The notes under the pieces are model-generated. The model was not told where the DNA came from. It ran no database searches and saw nothing but the letters and a program-made list of their open reading frames with translations. 64,000 nucleotides of DNA from Roseococcus sp. SDR (lineage in GTDB: Bacteria > Pseudomonadota > Alphaproteobacteria > Acetobacterales > Acetobacteraceae), in contig NZ_JAHRCU010000020.1 in NCBI RefSeq assembly GCF_019083995.1, positions 29,579-93,578 of the forward strand, in the 5' to 3' direction. The position numbers and the translations under genes were made by a program. This document shows, piece after piece, positions 16,850 to 25,695 of the stretch. Every line of letters begins with the position of its first letter. The stretch's first letter is position 1.

Positions 16850-17749
16850 ATGAAGCTTCCCGCACACAACCGCTACGCCCATAGCGCGATCCCGAACCGC
16901 CCGGTCTATGACTGGCCGGGAGGCAAGCGCTTGGCACTCCTCGTCGTGAACAATATCGAGCATTTCGCCTTCCGCGCCGGCCTGGGTTCGGACAGCACGA
17001 GCCTCAGCCCGGTGCAGAACCAGCGCAGCTATGCCTGGCGCGACTATGGCAACCGCGTGGGGCTGTGGAACATGCTCGACACGCTGGATGAGCTGGGGAT
17101 TCCGGCCGCGCACAACATCAATTCCGCCGCACTCGAAGCCTGCCCCGAGATCGGCCCCGCGCTGCGGGCGCGCGGCGATGAGTTCGTGGGCCACGGCCGC
17201 AGCAATTCGGAGCGGCAGGACATCCTCTGGGAGGAGGATGAGCGCCGGCTGATCGAGGAGAGCCGCGACGTGCTGGCCCGCCATGCCGGCGTGGCGCCGA
17301 AGGGCTGGCTCGGCCCCTATATCGCGCAGAGTGCGGTGACGCCCGATCTGCTGCAGGAGGCGGGCTTCACCTATGTCATGGACTGGCCGGCGGATGACCA
17401 GCCCTTCTGGATGAAGACGCGCGGTGGGCGGATTCTCTCCGTGCCCTATTCGGTGGAGCTGAATGACAGCCCGGCGCTGATCGCCCGCCAGCACAGCGCG
17501 CGCGAATTCGCCGAGATGATCACCGACCAGTTCGATGAGATGCTGCGCCTCTCCGAAAAGCGGCCGCTGGTGTGCAGCATCGTGCTGCATCCCTTCATCC
17601 TGGGGCAGCCGCATCGCCTCAGGCCGCTGCGCCAGGCGCTCCGGCATGTGATGGCGCATCAGGACCAGCTCTGGGTCACGCGGCCGGGTGAGCTGGCGGA
17701 ATATGTGGCGGGGCTGCCGGCAGGGGTTGTTCCTGGGAGCGACGCATGA
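16850..17749 (+). CDS. Polysaccharide deacetylase family protein
   Basis: This 299-residue NodB-type (carbohydrate esterase 4) fold is of the short PuuE/allantoinase-like branch. It has LALLVVNNIEHFAF at the strand that usually carries the metal-binding acid, FVGHGRSNSE with the metal-binding His, and GWLGPYIAQS. The enzyme would cleave C-N amide bonds, on a substrate that may be a small amide rather than a polysaccharide. It lies divergent from the alpha/beta hydrolase (97 bases between starts) and is followed 55 bases later by a second member. Confidence 0.82.
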   Translation: MKLPAHNRYAHSAIPNRPVYDWPGGKRLALLVVNNIEHFAFRAGLGSDSTSLSPVQNQRSYAWRDYGNRVGLWNMLDTLDELGIPAAHNINSAALEACPEIGPALRARGDEFVGHGRSNSERQDILWEEDERRLIEESRDVLARHAGVAPKGWLGPYIAQSAVTPDLLQEAGFTYVMDWPADDQPFWMKTRGGRILSVPYSVELNDSPALIARQHSAREFAEMITDQFDEMLRLSEKRPLVCSIVLHPFILGQPHRLRPLRQALRHVMAHQDQLWVTRPGELAEYVAGLPAGVVPGSDA

Positions 17750-17804
17750 GCTGCGCCGCCGATTCACGCCTCCGGGCATCCGCCCTCCGGCGATCGGAGG
17801 CGTG

Positions 17805-18680
17805 ATGCGCGATTTCGAAGGCTATGGCCGCAACCCGCCCGACCCGCGCTGGCCGAATGGCGCGAAGCTCGCGCTCAACTTCGTCATCAACCACGAGGAG
17901 GGCGGCGAGGAGAGCTTCCCGGATGGCGATCCGCGCAGCGAGAATGCGCTGACCGAGGGCAGCACGGCGCCGGTGAAGGGCCGCGACCTGGCCGCCGAGA
18001 GCATGTTCCAATATGGCAGCCGCGTGGGCTTCTGGCGGCTGCATCGCCTTTTCACCGAGCGCGGCCTGCCCTGCACCGTCTTCGCCGTGGCGCGCGCGCT
18101 GGAGCGCACCCCGCAGGCCGCCGCCGCCATGCGCGAGGCGGGTTGGGACGTGGATGGCCACGGTCTGCGCTGGGAGATGCATATCGGCATGGAGGAGGCG
18201 GAGGAGCGCGCGCGCATCGCCGAGGCCACCGCCATCATCACGCGGATGATCGGCACGCCGCCTCTCGGTTGGTACACGCGTTACGCGCCCAGCCTGCACA
18301 CGCGCCGCCTGCTGGCCGAGGCGGGCTACCTCTATGACAGCGACGCCTATGATGACGAGCTGCCCTATTGGCGCGACCTGCGCGGCACGCCGCGCCTCGT
18401 TGTCCCGTATAACCTCGCCCATAACGACGTGCGCTTTCAGCGCACGGCGCTGACGACGGGTGAGGAGTTCTTCCAGTACATCAAGGGCGCGGTGGAAGTG
18501 CTGCTGTCAGAGCCGACGGGGCGCATGCTGAGCGTGGGGCTGCACAACCGCATCATCGCGCATCCGGGGCGGGCGGCCGGCCTCGCGAAGCTGCTGGACT
18601 GGGTGGCCACGCAGCCGCAGGTCTGGGTGTGCCGGCGGGGCGAGATCGCGCGGCACTGGATCGCCAACCACGCGCCCTGA
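17805..18680 (+). CDS. PuuE-like polysaccharide deacetylase/allantoinase
   Basis: This 291-residue protein strongly resembles PuuE-type proteins: MRDFEGYGRNPPDPRWPNGA at the start, then LALNFVINHEEGGE, DVDGHGLRWEMHIGM and SVGLHNRIIAHPGRA. PuuE proteins include metal-independent allantoinases; related members act on other amides, so the substrate is uncertain. It forms a tandem pair with the preceding gene but is clearly diverged from it. Its stop directly abuts the stop of the convergent dioxygenase gene. Confidence 0.85.
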   Translation: MRDFEGYGRNPPDPRWPNGAKLALNFVINHEEGGEESFPDGDPRSENALTEGSTAPVKGRDLAAESMFQYGSRVGFWRLHRLFTERGLPCTVFAVARALERTPQAAAAMREAGWDVDGHGLRWEMHIGMEEAEERARIAEATAIITRMIGTPPLGWYTRYAPSLHTRRLLAEAGYLYDSDAYDDELPYWRDLRGTPRLVVPYNLAHNDVRFQRTALTTGEEFFQYIKGAVEVLLSEPTGRMLSVGLHNRIIAHPGRAAGLAKLLDWVATQPQVWVCRRGEIARHWIANHAP

Positions 18681-19307
18681 TCAGCCCAGGATGATGTCGC
18701 GCTCCGCCAGCAGCGCGCCGGGTTCGATCCGCTCGGCCGGCTGGGGGCGGAGCAGCACCATCTCCCGCGCCGCGGGCGGCAGGCGGTTGAACAGCCCGTC
18801 CCGCGCATTGCCGGGCTCGCCCTCGACATAGAGCTGCGTGACCAGCTCCGCCCGGCCGGGTGCCGCGACCAGCACATGGATATGCGGCGTGCGGCCCGGA
18901 TAGGGGGCGGGGCGGATGGTGCGGAAGGCGAAGCGGCCATCGGCGCCGGCGACCAGCCGCCCGCGGCCCTGGAAGCCCGCATCGCGCATCGCCTCGCGGT
19001 CGCGCGGGTGGCGGTAGATGCCGAGCGCGTCGCATTGCCAGATCTCGATGCGCGCGCCGGAAAGCGGCGTGCCGTCCAGCGCCAGCAGGCGGCCCTGCAG
19101 ATGCATCACGGTGCCTTGCGCCTGCGCGGCCTCGCCCGTCACGCGCACCAGATCGGCATCGGCGTCCCCGGTCCAGTCCGTCGGGTAGAAGGGGCCGGTG
19201 GTCTGGCGCGGCGTGGCGCCGGGGGCCTGGGCCGCGGCGCAGGCGGGCAGGGCGAGCAGGGGAAGCGCCAGGTGGCGCCGGCCGATGAGGGGTGTCGCGG
19301 TTCGCAT
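18681..19307 (-). CDS. Intradiol ring-cleavage dioxygenase family protein
   Basis: This 208-residue protein has a signal peptide (HLALPLLALPACAAAQ) and the protocatechuate 3,4-dioxygenase beta-type fold. Expected Fe(III) ligands are visible: Tyr in DALGIYRHP, Tyr in IRPAPYPGRTP, and two His in PHIHVLV. TTGPFYPTDW is the usual N-terminal family signature. Exported single-domain relatives are widespread with unknown substrates, so aromatic ring cleavage outside the cytoplasm is a family-based inference. Confidence 0.85.
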   Translation of the reverse strand: MRTATPLIGRRHLALPLLALPACAAAQAPGATPRQTTGPFYPTDWTGDADADLVRVTGEAAQAQGTVMHLQGRLLALDGTPLSGARIEIWQCDALGIYRHPRDREAMRDAGFQGRGRLVAGADGRFAFRTIRPAPYPGRTPHIHVLVAAPGRAELVTQLYVEGEPGNARDGLFNRLPPAAREMVLLRPQPAERIEPGALLAERDIILG

Positions 19308-19409
19308 GTGCCTTGCTCGCCCGGTTGGCGGCGCGAAGTCCAATCTCGAATTGCAACCGCGCGCGGCCTGATTTGGCGCGTGGCGCGCATGCCGTTACAA
19401 AAACGGCCC

Positions 19410-20573
19410 ATGAGCTCCCGCATCGCCCAACGCGCCCTGTGCCTCGATGATTTCGAGGTGATGTCCCGCCGCCATCTGCCGCGCCCCATCTTCGGCTATG
19501 TGGCCGGCGCCACCGAGCGCAACGCGGCGCTGGCCGACAGCGCGCGGGCCTTCACCGAATACGGCTTCGTGCCGCGCGTGCTGCGGGATGTGTCGAAGCG
19601 CAGCACCAAGGCCACGATCTTCAACCGCGAATGGGCCGCGCCCTTCGGCATCGCGCCCATGGGGCTTTCGGCACTCGCCGCCTATCGCGGCGACATCGTG
19701 CTGACCGAGGCCGCGAAGGCGGCCAATGTGCCGATGATCCTCTCCGGCTCCTCGCTGATCCGGATGGAGGAGGTGATCGCGGCCAATCCGGACACCTGGT
19801 TCCAGGCCTATCTGCCGGGCGATGCGACGCGCGTGGAGGCGCTGGTGGACCGCGTGGCGGCGGCGGGCTTCGGCACGCTGCTGCTGACGGTGGACACGGC
19901 CGTGCTGCCCAACCGCGAGAACAATGTGCGCAACGGCTTCTCCACGCCGCTGCGGCCTTCGCTGCGGTTGGCGCTGGACGGCATCACGCACCCGATGTGG
20001 TCGCTGAACACCTTCCTCAAGACGTGGCGCCTGCATGGCATGCCGCATTTCGAGAACAGCTTCGCCGAGCGCGGCGCGCCCATCCTGGCCAGCAATGTGC
20101 TGCGCGACTTCACCGCGCGGGACCACCTGAACTGGGAGCATTTGGCGCTGATCCGCCGGCGCTGGCCGGGCTGGCTGATCGTGAAGGGCGTGATGCATCC
20201 CGAGGATGCGGCGCGCGCCGCGGCCGAGGGTGCCGATGGCGTCATCGTCAGCAATCATGGCGGGCGGCAGCTGGATGGCACCTCCGCGCCGCTGCGCGTG
20301 CTGCCGGAGATCAGGGCGGCGGCGCCGAACATCACCGTGATGCTGGATGGCGGCATCCGGCGCGGGACGGATGTGATGAAGGCGCTGGCGCTGGGGGCGG
20401 ATTTCGTCTTCGTCGGCCGGCCCATGCTGCATGCGGCGGCTGTCGCGGGGCGCGAGGGCGTGGACCGCGCGATTTCGCTGCTGCTGGGCGAGCTGGAGCG
20501 CAACATGGCGCTGCTCGGCGTGAACAGCCTCGCCGAGTTGACGCCGGAGTGCCTGATCCGCGTGGGCGGCTGA
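19410..20573 (+). CDS. FMN-dependent alpha-hydroxy acid dehydrogenase (LldD-like)
   Basis: This 387-residue TIM-barrel flavoprotein is of the L-lactate/glycolate/mandelate dehydrogenase family. It has LPRPIFGYVAGATERN, FGIAPMGLSALA (FMN), LLTVDTAVLPNRE, the catalytic HGGRQLDG with His and Arg, and DGGIRRGTDVMKALALGAD (FMN phosphate). It oxidises an L-2-hydroxy acid to the 2-oxo acid, passing electrons to quinone or oxygen. An ATG at 19389 is an alternative start; 19410 gives the usual N-terminal length. Confidence 0.9.
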   Translation: MSSRIAQRALCLDDFEVMSRRHLPRPIFGYVAGATERNAALADSARAFTEYGFVPRVLRDVSKRSTKATIFNREWAAPFGIAPMGLSALAAYRGDIVLTEAAKAANVPMILSGSSLIRMEEVIAANPDTWFQAYLPGDATRVEALVDRVAAAGFGTLLLTVDTAVLPNRENNVRNGFSTPLRPSLRLALDGITHPMWSLNTFLKTWRLHGMPHFENSFAERGAPILASNVLRDFTARDHLNWEHLALIRRRWPGWLIVKGVMHPEDAARAAAEGADGVIVSNHGGRQLDGTSAPLRVLPEIRAAAPNITVMLDGGIRRGTDVMKALALGADFVFVGRPMLHAAAVAGREGVDRAISLLLGELERNMALLGVNSLAELTPECLIRVGG

Positions 20574-20585
20574 GGAAGGCGACAC

Positions 20586-20622
20586 GGGCCTCCGGCGGCT
20601 GGGGCCGAAAGGCCCCAGACCC
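20586..20622 (+). terminator. Hairpin terminator-like repeat
   Basis: CTGGGGCC-GAAA-GGCCCCAG forms an 8-bp stem with a tetraloop right after the dehydrogenase gene. It is preceded by GGGCCTCCGGCGG, so that 21 bases (20586-20606) occur identically at 57629-57649. There is no strong T-run, so it may be a factor-dependent terminator or simply a repeat. The remaining intergenic bases up to 20687 show no gene. Confidence 0.55.
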
Positions 20623-20687
20623 CAGGACTTCGGGCATTTCTTAAATGCAATGCGGGCGGCTGCGCGTGGCCGCCCTTGCCCCCCGCG

Positions 20688-22772
20688 TCACGCCGCCTTC
20701 ACCTCCGCCAGGAAGCGGCCCAGCTCTGCCTGGGTGGAGGCCGCGTGGCGCGACAATTCGCCCGCCGCCTCATGCACCTGGCCCGCCGCGCGGCCGGTGG
20801 CGCCGGCCAGGTCATTCACCGTCGCTATGCTGTCGCTCACCGCCCGCGTGCTGGAGGCCACCTCCTGCACATGGCCGCTGATGGCGCGCGTCGCCCCCTC
20901 CTGCCGCTCGACCGAGGCGGCGATGGCGGAGGTGATCTCGCTCACCTCGCCCACCGTGCCGGCGATGCCGCGGATTGCCGCGACCGCGTCGCCCGTCGCG
21001 GCCTGGATCTGGCCGATCTGCGAGGCGATCTCCTCCGTGGCGCGGGCCGTCTGCTCCGCCAGCATCTTCACCTCGTTGGCGACGACGGCGAAGCCCTTGC
21101 CCGCCTCGCCCGCCCGCGCCGCCTCGATGGTCGCATTGAGGGCCAGCAGGTTGGTCTGCGAGGCGATCTGCCGGATCAGCGTCACCACCTCGGTGATGCG
21201 GTTCGCGCCGGCGGCCAGTTCGCGCACCACGCCATCGGTGCGGTGGCTTTCGGCAACCGCGGCTTCCACCACGCTGCGGGATTGGGTGACCTGGCGCGTG
21301 ATCTCGCCGATGGAGGCCGTCAGCTCCTCAGCGCCGGCGGCCACGCTCTCGATGCCGCCGCGGCTGCTCTCGGCCGCGCGGGCGATGGCGCCGGCCTGCG
21401 CCTCGCTCTGCTCCGCCGTGCCGGTCATGGCGGCCGCATTGGCCTCCAGCTCGGTCGCGGCGGCGGCCAGCGCGCCCACCAGCTCACCGACCCGTGCCTC
21501 GAAGCCGTCGGTCGCGCGGCTCAGCGCTTCGGCCCGGGCGAGGCGGGCGGCCTGGGCCGCCGCCTGTTCGGCCGCCAGGCGCTCGCCCTCGATCAGGCCA
21601 TCCTTGAAGCTCTGCACGGCGCGGGCGATGGCGCCGATCTCGTTCGCGCGGTCGCGGTCGGGGATCTCGACCGTGAGATCGCGCGCGGCGAGGCGCTCCA
21701 TCGCGCCGGTGGCGCGGGCGAGCGGGCGGAGCACCAGGCGCTGCGTGGCGACGAGGCCGCCGGCGGCGAGCAGCAGCGCCAGCACCAGAAGGGCGATGCC
21801 GCCGGAAAGGCCCCAGGCGGCGCGGACGTTGCTGGCGCGCGCATGTTCGACCATCGCCTCGAAGGCGGCGTTGGGCAGGGTGTTCACGCTCGCCAACCCT
21901 GCGACCTGCGGATCGCGGAAGGCGGCCTGCTCCACCTCGGCGCGCTGGCCGCGCAGCAGGGCCGGCGTCAGGGCGTCGCGCTGGGCCGCCAGCGGGCCGG
22001 TGATCATCGGCGTCGCGGTCGTCATCGCCTCGCGCAGGGGGGCGGGCAGGAAGGCGGCCGCCTGCTGCAGTTGCGCCCAGCCGGCATCCACCTGGCCCTG
22101 GGCGCGCAGCGCGGCCCGCGCCTCCTCCGGCGTCCAGCCACGGCCGGCGCTGATGGCCGATGACATGGCGAGCGCCACATCGCCCACGGCGCTGCGCACC
22201 ATCCAGCCGGCGCGCCGCATGGCGATCAGCTGATCCACCACGGGATCCTTGCCGAGCGCGATGTCCTCGACCGCCGCGGTGATGGCGAGCAGCGCATTGA
22301 CTTGGCCCAGGCTGCCCTCGCCCCAGCGGCGCGAGAGATCCTGCGCGCGCTGGTCACGCGGCAGGCGAAGCCCGGCATCCACGGCCTGGCGCAGCTCCTG
22401 GACTGCGCTGCGCCCGCGCTCCAGGCGCTCTGCCTCCGCCGTGAGGCCCGAGGCGCGCAGCGCGGCGATGGCGCTGGTGGTCGCGGCCTCCGCCTCAGCG
22501 CGGCGCGGGCGGATGCGCGTGCCCTCCGGATCGGGGGCGGGGCCGGCCAGCGCGGTCAGGGTCTCGCCACGCTCGAGCCGCAGGGCGGCCGCGGCGCGGA
22601 ACAGCTCCCGCCCGGCCTCGGCCATCTGCACGATGCGGCCCGCCTCGGTGTGGCGGTTCCAGGCGCGCAGGCTGAGCTCCGTGGCGAAGCCGAGGGTCAG
22701 GAGCGCAAGAAGGCCCATCACGGCACCCAGCAGGGTGCGGATGGAGAGGCCTTCCAGCGTGCGGCGAAACAT
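20688..22772 (-). CDS. Methyl-accepting chemotaxis protein
   Basis: This 694-residue transmembrane chemoreceptor has TM1 at about 12-32, a periplasmic helical sensor of about 280 residues, TM2 at about 322-343 ([18 protein letters not shown]), a HAMP domain ([20 protein letters not shown]) and a long cytoplasmic coiled coil. The conserved signalling tip is [20 protein letters not shown], followed by [18 protein letters not shown]. The sensor domain has no motif I recognise, so the signal is unknown. No che genes adjoin it. No C-terminal CheR-docking pentapeptide is seen. Confidence 0.93.
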   Translation of the reverse strand: MFRRTLEGLSIRTLLGAVMGLLALLTLGFATELSLRAWNRHTEAGRIVQMAEAGRELFRAAAALRLERGETLTALAGPAPDPEGTRIRPRRAEAEAATTSAIAALRASGLTAEAERLERGRSAVQELRQAVDAGLRLPRDQRAQDLSRRWGEGSLGQVNALLAITAAVEDIALGKDPVVDQLIAMRRAGWMVRSAVGDVALAMSSAISAGRGWTPEEARAALRAQGQVDAGWAQLQQAAAFLPAPLREAMTTATPMITGPLAAQRDALTPALLRGQRAEVEQAAFRDPQVAGLASVNTLPNAAFEAMVEHARASNVRAAWGLSGGIALLVLALLLAAGGLVATQRLVLRPLARATGAMERLAARDLTVEIPDRDRANEIGAIARAVQSFKDGLIEGERLAAEQAAAQAARLARAEALSRATDGFEARVGELVGALAAAATELEANAAAMTGTAEQSEAQAGAIARAAESSRGGIESVAAGAEELTASIGEITRQVTQSRSVVEAAVAESHRTDGVVRELAAGANRITEVVTLIRQIASQTNLLALNATIEAARAGEAGKGFAVVANEVKMLAEQTARATEEIASQIGQIQAATGDAVAAIRGIAGTVGEVSEITSAIAASVERQEGATRAISGHVQEVASSTRAVSDSIATVNDLAGATGRAAGQVHEAAGELSRHAASTQAELGRFLAEVKAA

Positions 22773-22885
22773 GGGGAGCTCCGGTCGAATCCAGTTCGCC
22801 GGAGCCTAACGGCAGGGGGGTTACCCCGGGGTGAATCCGCGCCAAGCGTCGCCTGAGGGCGGGCGCTGCCTCCCGGGCGGGGGCC

Positions 22886-23839
22886 TCACTCCCGCCAGGG
22901 ATGCTGGTCCCACAGCGCCTGGTAGTTGCGCCGCAGGGCCGTGAGTTCTGCCAGGTATTCGGGCGGTGCCAGGAAGCGCAGCGGCAGGTTCTGCTGCGCC
23001 GCGGCGGCCTGGAAATCGCTGTCGGCCACGGTGCGCTGGACGGAGAGCGCCAAGCGCGCCTGCACCTCGGGCGGCAGGCCGGCGGGGGCGGCCATGCCGC
23101 GCATGGAGCCCTCCACCACGTCGAAGCCGAGTTCGCGCAGCGTCGGCACCTCGGCCAGCGGCGCCCAGCGGGTGGCGCCCATCTGGGCCAGCGGCTTCAG
23201 CACGCCCTGGCGCATCTCGGCGATGCCTTCCGCCACATTCATCACCGCCACGGGGATCGCGCGGGACATGAGGTTCTGCTTCACCTGGGCCGAGCCGCCG
23301 AAGGGCACATGCAGGAAGCGCGCGCCGGATTTCCGCTCCAGCGCCAGCATGGCGAGGTGATCGTCCGAACCCACGCCGGTCGTGCCATAGCCGATGGTCT
23401 CGGGCTGGGCGCGGGCGGCGGCCAGCAGGGCGGCGAAGTCGTTGATCGGCGAATCGGCGCGGACCCAGATGCCGCCCGGATCATCCACGATGTTGCCGAT
23501 GAGCGTGAAATCCTCGAGCCGGAAGCGCGTGCGGCGCTCGATCGGCAGGGTCACGATATGCGGCGTGTTGATGAAGCCGATGGTCAGCCCATCGGGCCGG
23601 GCGCGGGCCAGTTCCGTGAAGCCGATCTCGCCGCCCGCGCCGGGGCGGTTCATCACGACGACGGATTGGCCGAGGTCACGCTCCATGAATCGGGCGATGG
23701 TGCGGGCCGCGAGGTCGGTGCCGCCGCCGGCGGCGAAGGCCACGATCATCGTGAGCGGGCGGTCGGGCCGCCACTCTTGCGCGCGCGCGGGTGTCGCGAA
23801 CAGCGCTGGCGTGGCGAGGAGGGCGCGGCGGGTCGTCAT
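22886..23839 (-). CDS. Bug/TctC-family periplasmic receptor
   Basis: This 317-residue orphan receptor has a signal peptide MTTRRALLATPALFATPARA, then WRPDRPLTMIVAFAAGGGTD, VMNRPGAGGEIGF and GYGTTGVGSDDHLAML. The fold is the two-lobed Bug type. The second-lobe motif reads HVPFGGSAQ instead of the common PYRGGGP. No transporter membrane subunits are adjacent. A terminator separates it from the upstream hydrolase gene. Confidence 0.92.
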   Translation of the reverse strand: MTTRRALLATPALFATPARAQEWRPDRPLTMIVAFAAGGGTDLAARTIARFMERDLGQSVVVMNRPGAGGEIGFTELARARPDGLTIGFINTPHIVTLPIERRTRFRLEDFTLIGNIVDDPGGIWVRADSPINDFAALLAAARAQPETIGYGTTGVGSDDHLAMLALERKSGARFLHVPFGGSAQVKQNLMSRAIPVAVMNVAEGIAEMRQGVLKPLAQMGATRWAPLAEVPTLRELGFDVVEGSMRGMAAPAGLPPEVQARLALSVQRTVADSDFQAAAAQQNLPLRFLAPPEYLAELTALRRNYQALWDQHPWRE

Positions 23840-23856
23840 CGGCGGGGTCCGGTCAA

Positions 23857-23890
23857 GAAAAAGCCGGCCGCTGCGATGGCAGGGCCGGCT
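23857..23890 (-). terminator. Rho-independent terminator after the hydrolase gene
   Basis: On the minus strand AGCCGGCC and GGCCGGCT (arms 23883-23890 and 23862-23869) form an 8-bp stem followed by TTTTTC. It lies 22 bases beyond the stop of the alpha/beta hydrolase at 23912 and before the Bug start at 23839, so the two genes are separate units. Confidence 0.8.
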
Positions 23891-23911
23891 GGAAGTGAGT
23901 GCCTGTCAGGT

Positions 23912-24580
23912 TCAGTCGGCGGCCAGCGCCATCCGGCTGCGGTTCAGCACGGAGAGGACGTGGTCCTCGGCCATGCCGCTGATGGTCTCGACCTGCTCCG
24001 GCGTGAAGACATGGCCGGCGCCGGGGATGGTGCGGTAGTCGATGGCGACACCCTTCTGGGTGTTCAGCTTGTCGACCAGCTTCTGCACGCTGTTCACCGG
24101 AACCAGCTCATCCTCCTCGCCATGCAGGATCATGCCCGAGCAGGGGCAGGGGGCGAGGAAGCCGAAGTCGTAGTGGCTGGCCGGCGCGCTGATGGAGATG
24201 AAGCCGCCCATCTCCGGGCGGCGCATCAGCAGCTGCATGCCGACATAGGAGCCGAAGGAATAGCCGGCGGCCCAGAGCATGGAAGCATTGGGGTTCACCG
24301 TCTGCAGGAAATCGAGCGCCGCCGCGGCGTCGCTGATCTCACCGATGCCGCCATCATAGCGGCCCTGGCTCTTGCCGACGCCACGGAAGTTGAAGCGCAG
24401 GACGGAGAAGCCCATCGCCTGGAACTTGCCGTAGAGGCTGTGGACCACGCGGTTGTTCATCGTCCCGCCATGCAGCGGGTGGGGATGCAACAAAAGCGCG
24501 ACGGGGGCGTTGGGGCGCTTGGCGTGGTGATAGCGGCCTTCGAGGCGGCCATCGGGCCCGGCGAACATGACTTCAGGCAT
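23912..24580 (-). CDS. Alpha/beta hydrolase (dienelactone-hydrolase-like)
   Basis: This 222-residue protein has LLLHPHPLHGGTMNN (oxyanion region) and VLRFNFRGVGKSQG, a nucleophile elbow GYSFGSY (Ser about 113), acid-region GEEDELVP and a C-terminal His in GAGHVFTPEQ. It matches a common proteobacterial family annotated as alpha/beta hydrolase or hydrolase of the DLH/peptidase S9 type; substrate unknown. The start is set at MPEVMFAGPDGRLEG; a longer open frame upstream to 24772 lacks family similarity. Confidence 0.85.
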   Translation of the reverse strand: MPEVMFAGPDGRLEGRYHHAKRPNAPVALLLHPHPLHGGTMNNRVVHSLYGKFQAMGFSVLRFNFRGVGKSQGRYDGGIGEISDAAAALDFLQTVNPNASMLWAAGYSFGSYVGMQLLMRRPEMGGFISISAPASHYDFGFLAPCPCSGMILHGEEDELVPVNSVQKLVDKLNTQKGVAIDYRTIPGAGHVFTPEQVETISGMAEDHVLSVLNRSRMALAAD

Positions 24581-25184
24581 CGTGTCCTTGTGTCCGTTTC
24601 TTCGGTTGGGCGGCGCGATGGGGCCGGGGGAGCCCCTTCGCACGGCCAAATCTGCGGCCAATGCCCCGCATCTGACCTGGCCGCTGCCCGTCTGCCTGGC
24701 CCCGACGGGAAAGGCAGACGGGCAGCAGCAGGCCCGCTTGGGCGATCCTGACGCGAAGTCTTGCCGCGGCATGCACGCTTGACGCGCGTCGCCACCGCCT
24801 GCACGCTCCCGGCCGCCATTCGTTTGTCCGGCGCACCGATCTCTGCACGGCCCCGCCCGAATTGTTGGATTTCGGTCGGAAAAACAATCGCTTCAAGAGT
24901 CGTTCCGGCTCAATCCGGCGCGACGCGCGCATCATACGCATTCGTGATTGCGTTTCATAATGGATTCACACGGCAACTTGCATGGCTGGGTCCGTCTCAG
25001 CGCATGGCATGCCAATTCGGATGCGGAATCTTTCCCGCGACAGGCTTTTTTGATGCAGACTGCACCGCGGCATCGGGTGATCCCGTGAAAATCGCGACCG
25101 CAAAGCGGCGCTCCGCCTCAGGCGCCCCTCCGCGATTCCGTTCGTGGCCGGCGCCCGAAGCGGTTTGAGGAAGGAGTGCAGGCC
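24581..25184. promoter_or_regulatory. 604-base intergenic region between divergent hydrolase and iscR genes
   Basis: I see no credible gene here. At 24683-24726 lies a perfect 14-bp inverted repeat, arms GCTGCCCGTCTGCC and GGCAGACGGGCAGC around 16 bases. It has no T-run, so it may be an operator or a structured RNA. Bases 24840-25080 are visibly less G/C-rich than the surroundings, as in a promoter region. ACGCA-N8-TGCGT at 24936-24953 is a candidate operator. Just before iscR, AGGAAGGAG is a strong ribosome binding site. Autoregulation of iscR is known elsewhere; none of these sites is assigned with confidence. Confidence 0.45.
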
Positions 25185-25673
25185 ATGCGCCTGTCAACGC
25201 GCGGCCGATACGCCGTGATGGCGATGGTGGAATTGGCGGCCCGGCAGGACCGTGTCGTGAAGGCGGCCAATGCCAAGTCCACGCCGCCGGTGAGCCTGGC
25301 GGAGATCGCCGCGGCGCAGATGCTCTCCCTGGCCTATCTGGAACAGCTTTTCGGCCCGCTTCGCCGCGCGGGGCTCGTCGCTTCGGCGCGGGGGCCCGGT
25401 GGCGGGTATCGCCTGGCCCGCCCCGCCGAGCAGATCAGCATTTCCGACATCGTGGATGCGGTGGATGAGCCGATCCGCGCCACGCGCTGCGAGGATGGGG
25501 CGCCGGGCTGCATCGCGGGGCAGCGCTGCATCACGCATGACCTTTGGGCCGAGCTGGGCGAGCAGATCCGCCTCTTCCTCGACGGCCTCACGCTCCAGGA
25601 TGTGGTGCAGGGCCGCGTGCTGGGCCGCGCCGTCGCGCCCCAGCCGGTGGCCGCGGAATTGACGCGCGTCTGA
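25185..25673 (+). CDS. iscR: Rrf2-family Fe-S regulator IscR
   Basis: This 162-residue winged-helix regulator starts MRLSTRGRYAVMAMVELA and has the recognition region SLAYLEQLFGPLRRAGLV and the wing RGPGGGYRLARP. Three cysteines (CEDGAPGC and QRC) and the nearby His (ITH) form the [2Fe-2S] site of IscR. It represses or activates Fe-S biogenesis genes according to cluster status. It lies 22 bases before a cysteine desulfurase gene, with which it is probably co-transcribed. There is an insertion (VKAANAKSTPP) after helix 1, as in many alphaproteobacterial IscRs. Confidence 0.93.
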   Translation: MRLSTRGRYAVMAMVELAARQDRVVKAANAKSTPPVSLAEIAAAQMLSLAYLEQLFGPLRRAGLVASARGPGGGYRLARPAEQISISDIVDAVDEPIRATRCEDGAPGCIAGQRCITHDLWAELGEQIRLFLDGLTLQDVVQGRVLGRAVAPQPVAAELTRV

Positions 25674-25695
25674 TCCGGCGGGAAAGGGCAGGGCG

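Noticed and set aside
15638..17779. Long minus-strand open frame of about 700 codons over the hydrolase and deacetylase genes
   Set aside because: It runs in a different frame across two well-supported genes with family motifs; its product is R/P/H-rich and low in complexity, typical of spurious frames in high-GC DNA.
24761..25168. 135-codon plus-strand open frame upstream of iscR
   Set aside because: It has mixed composition with no motif, no ribosome binding site at its start, and runs through the A/T-richer regulatory stretch.
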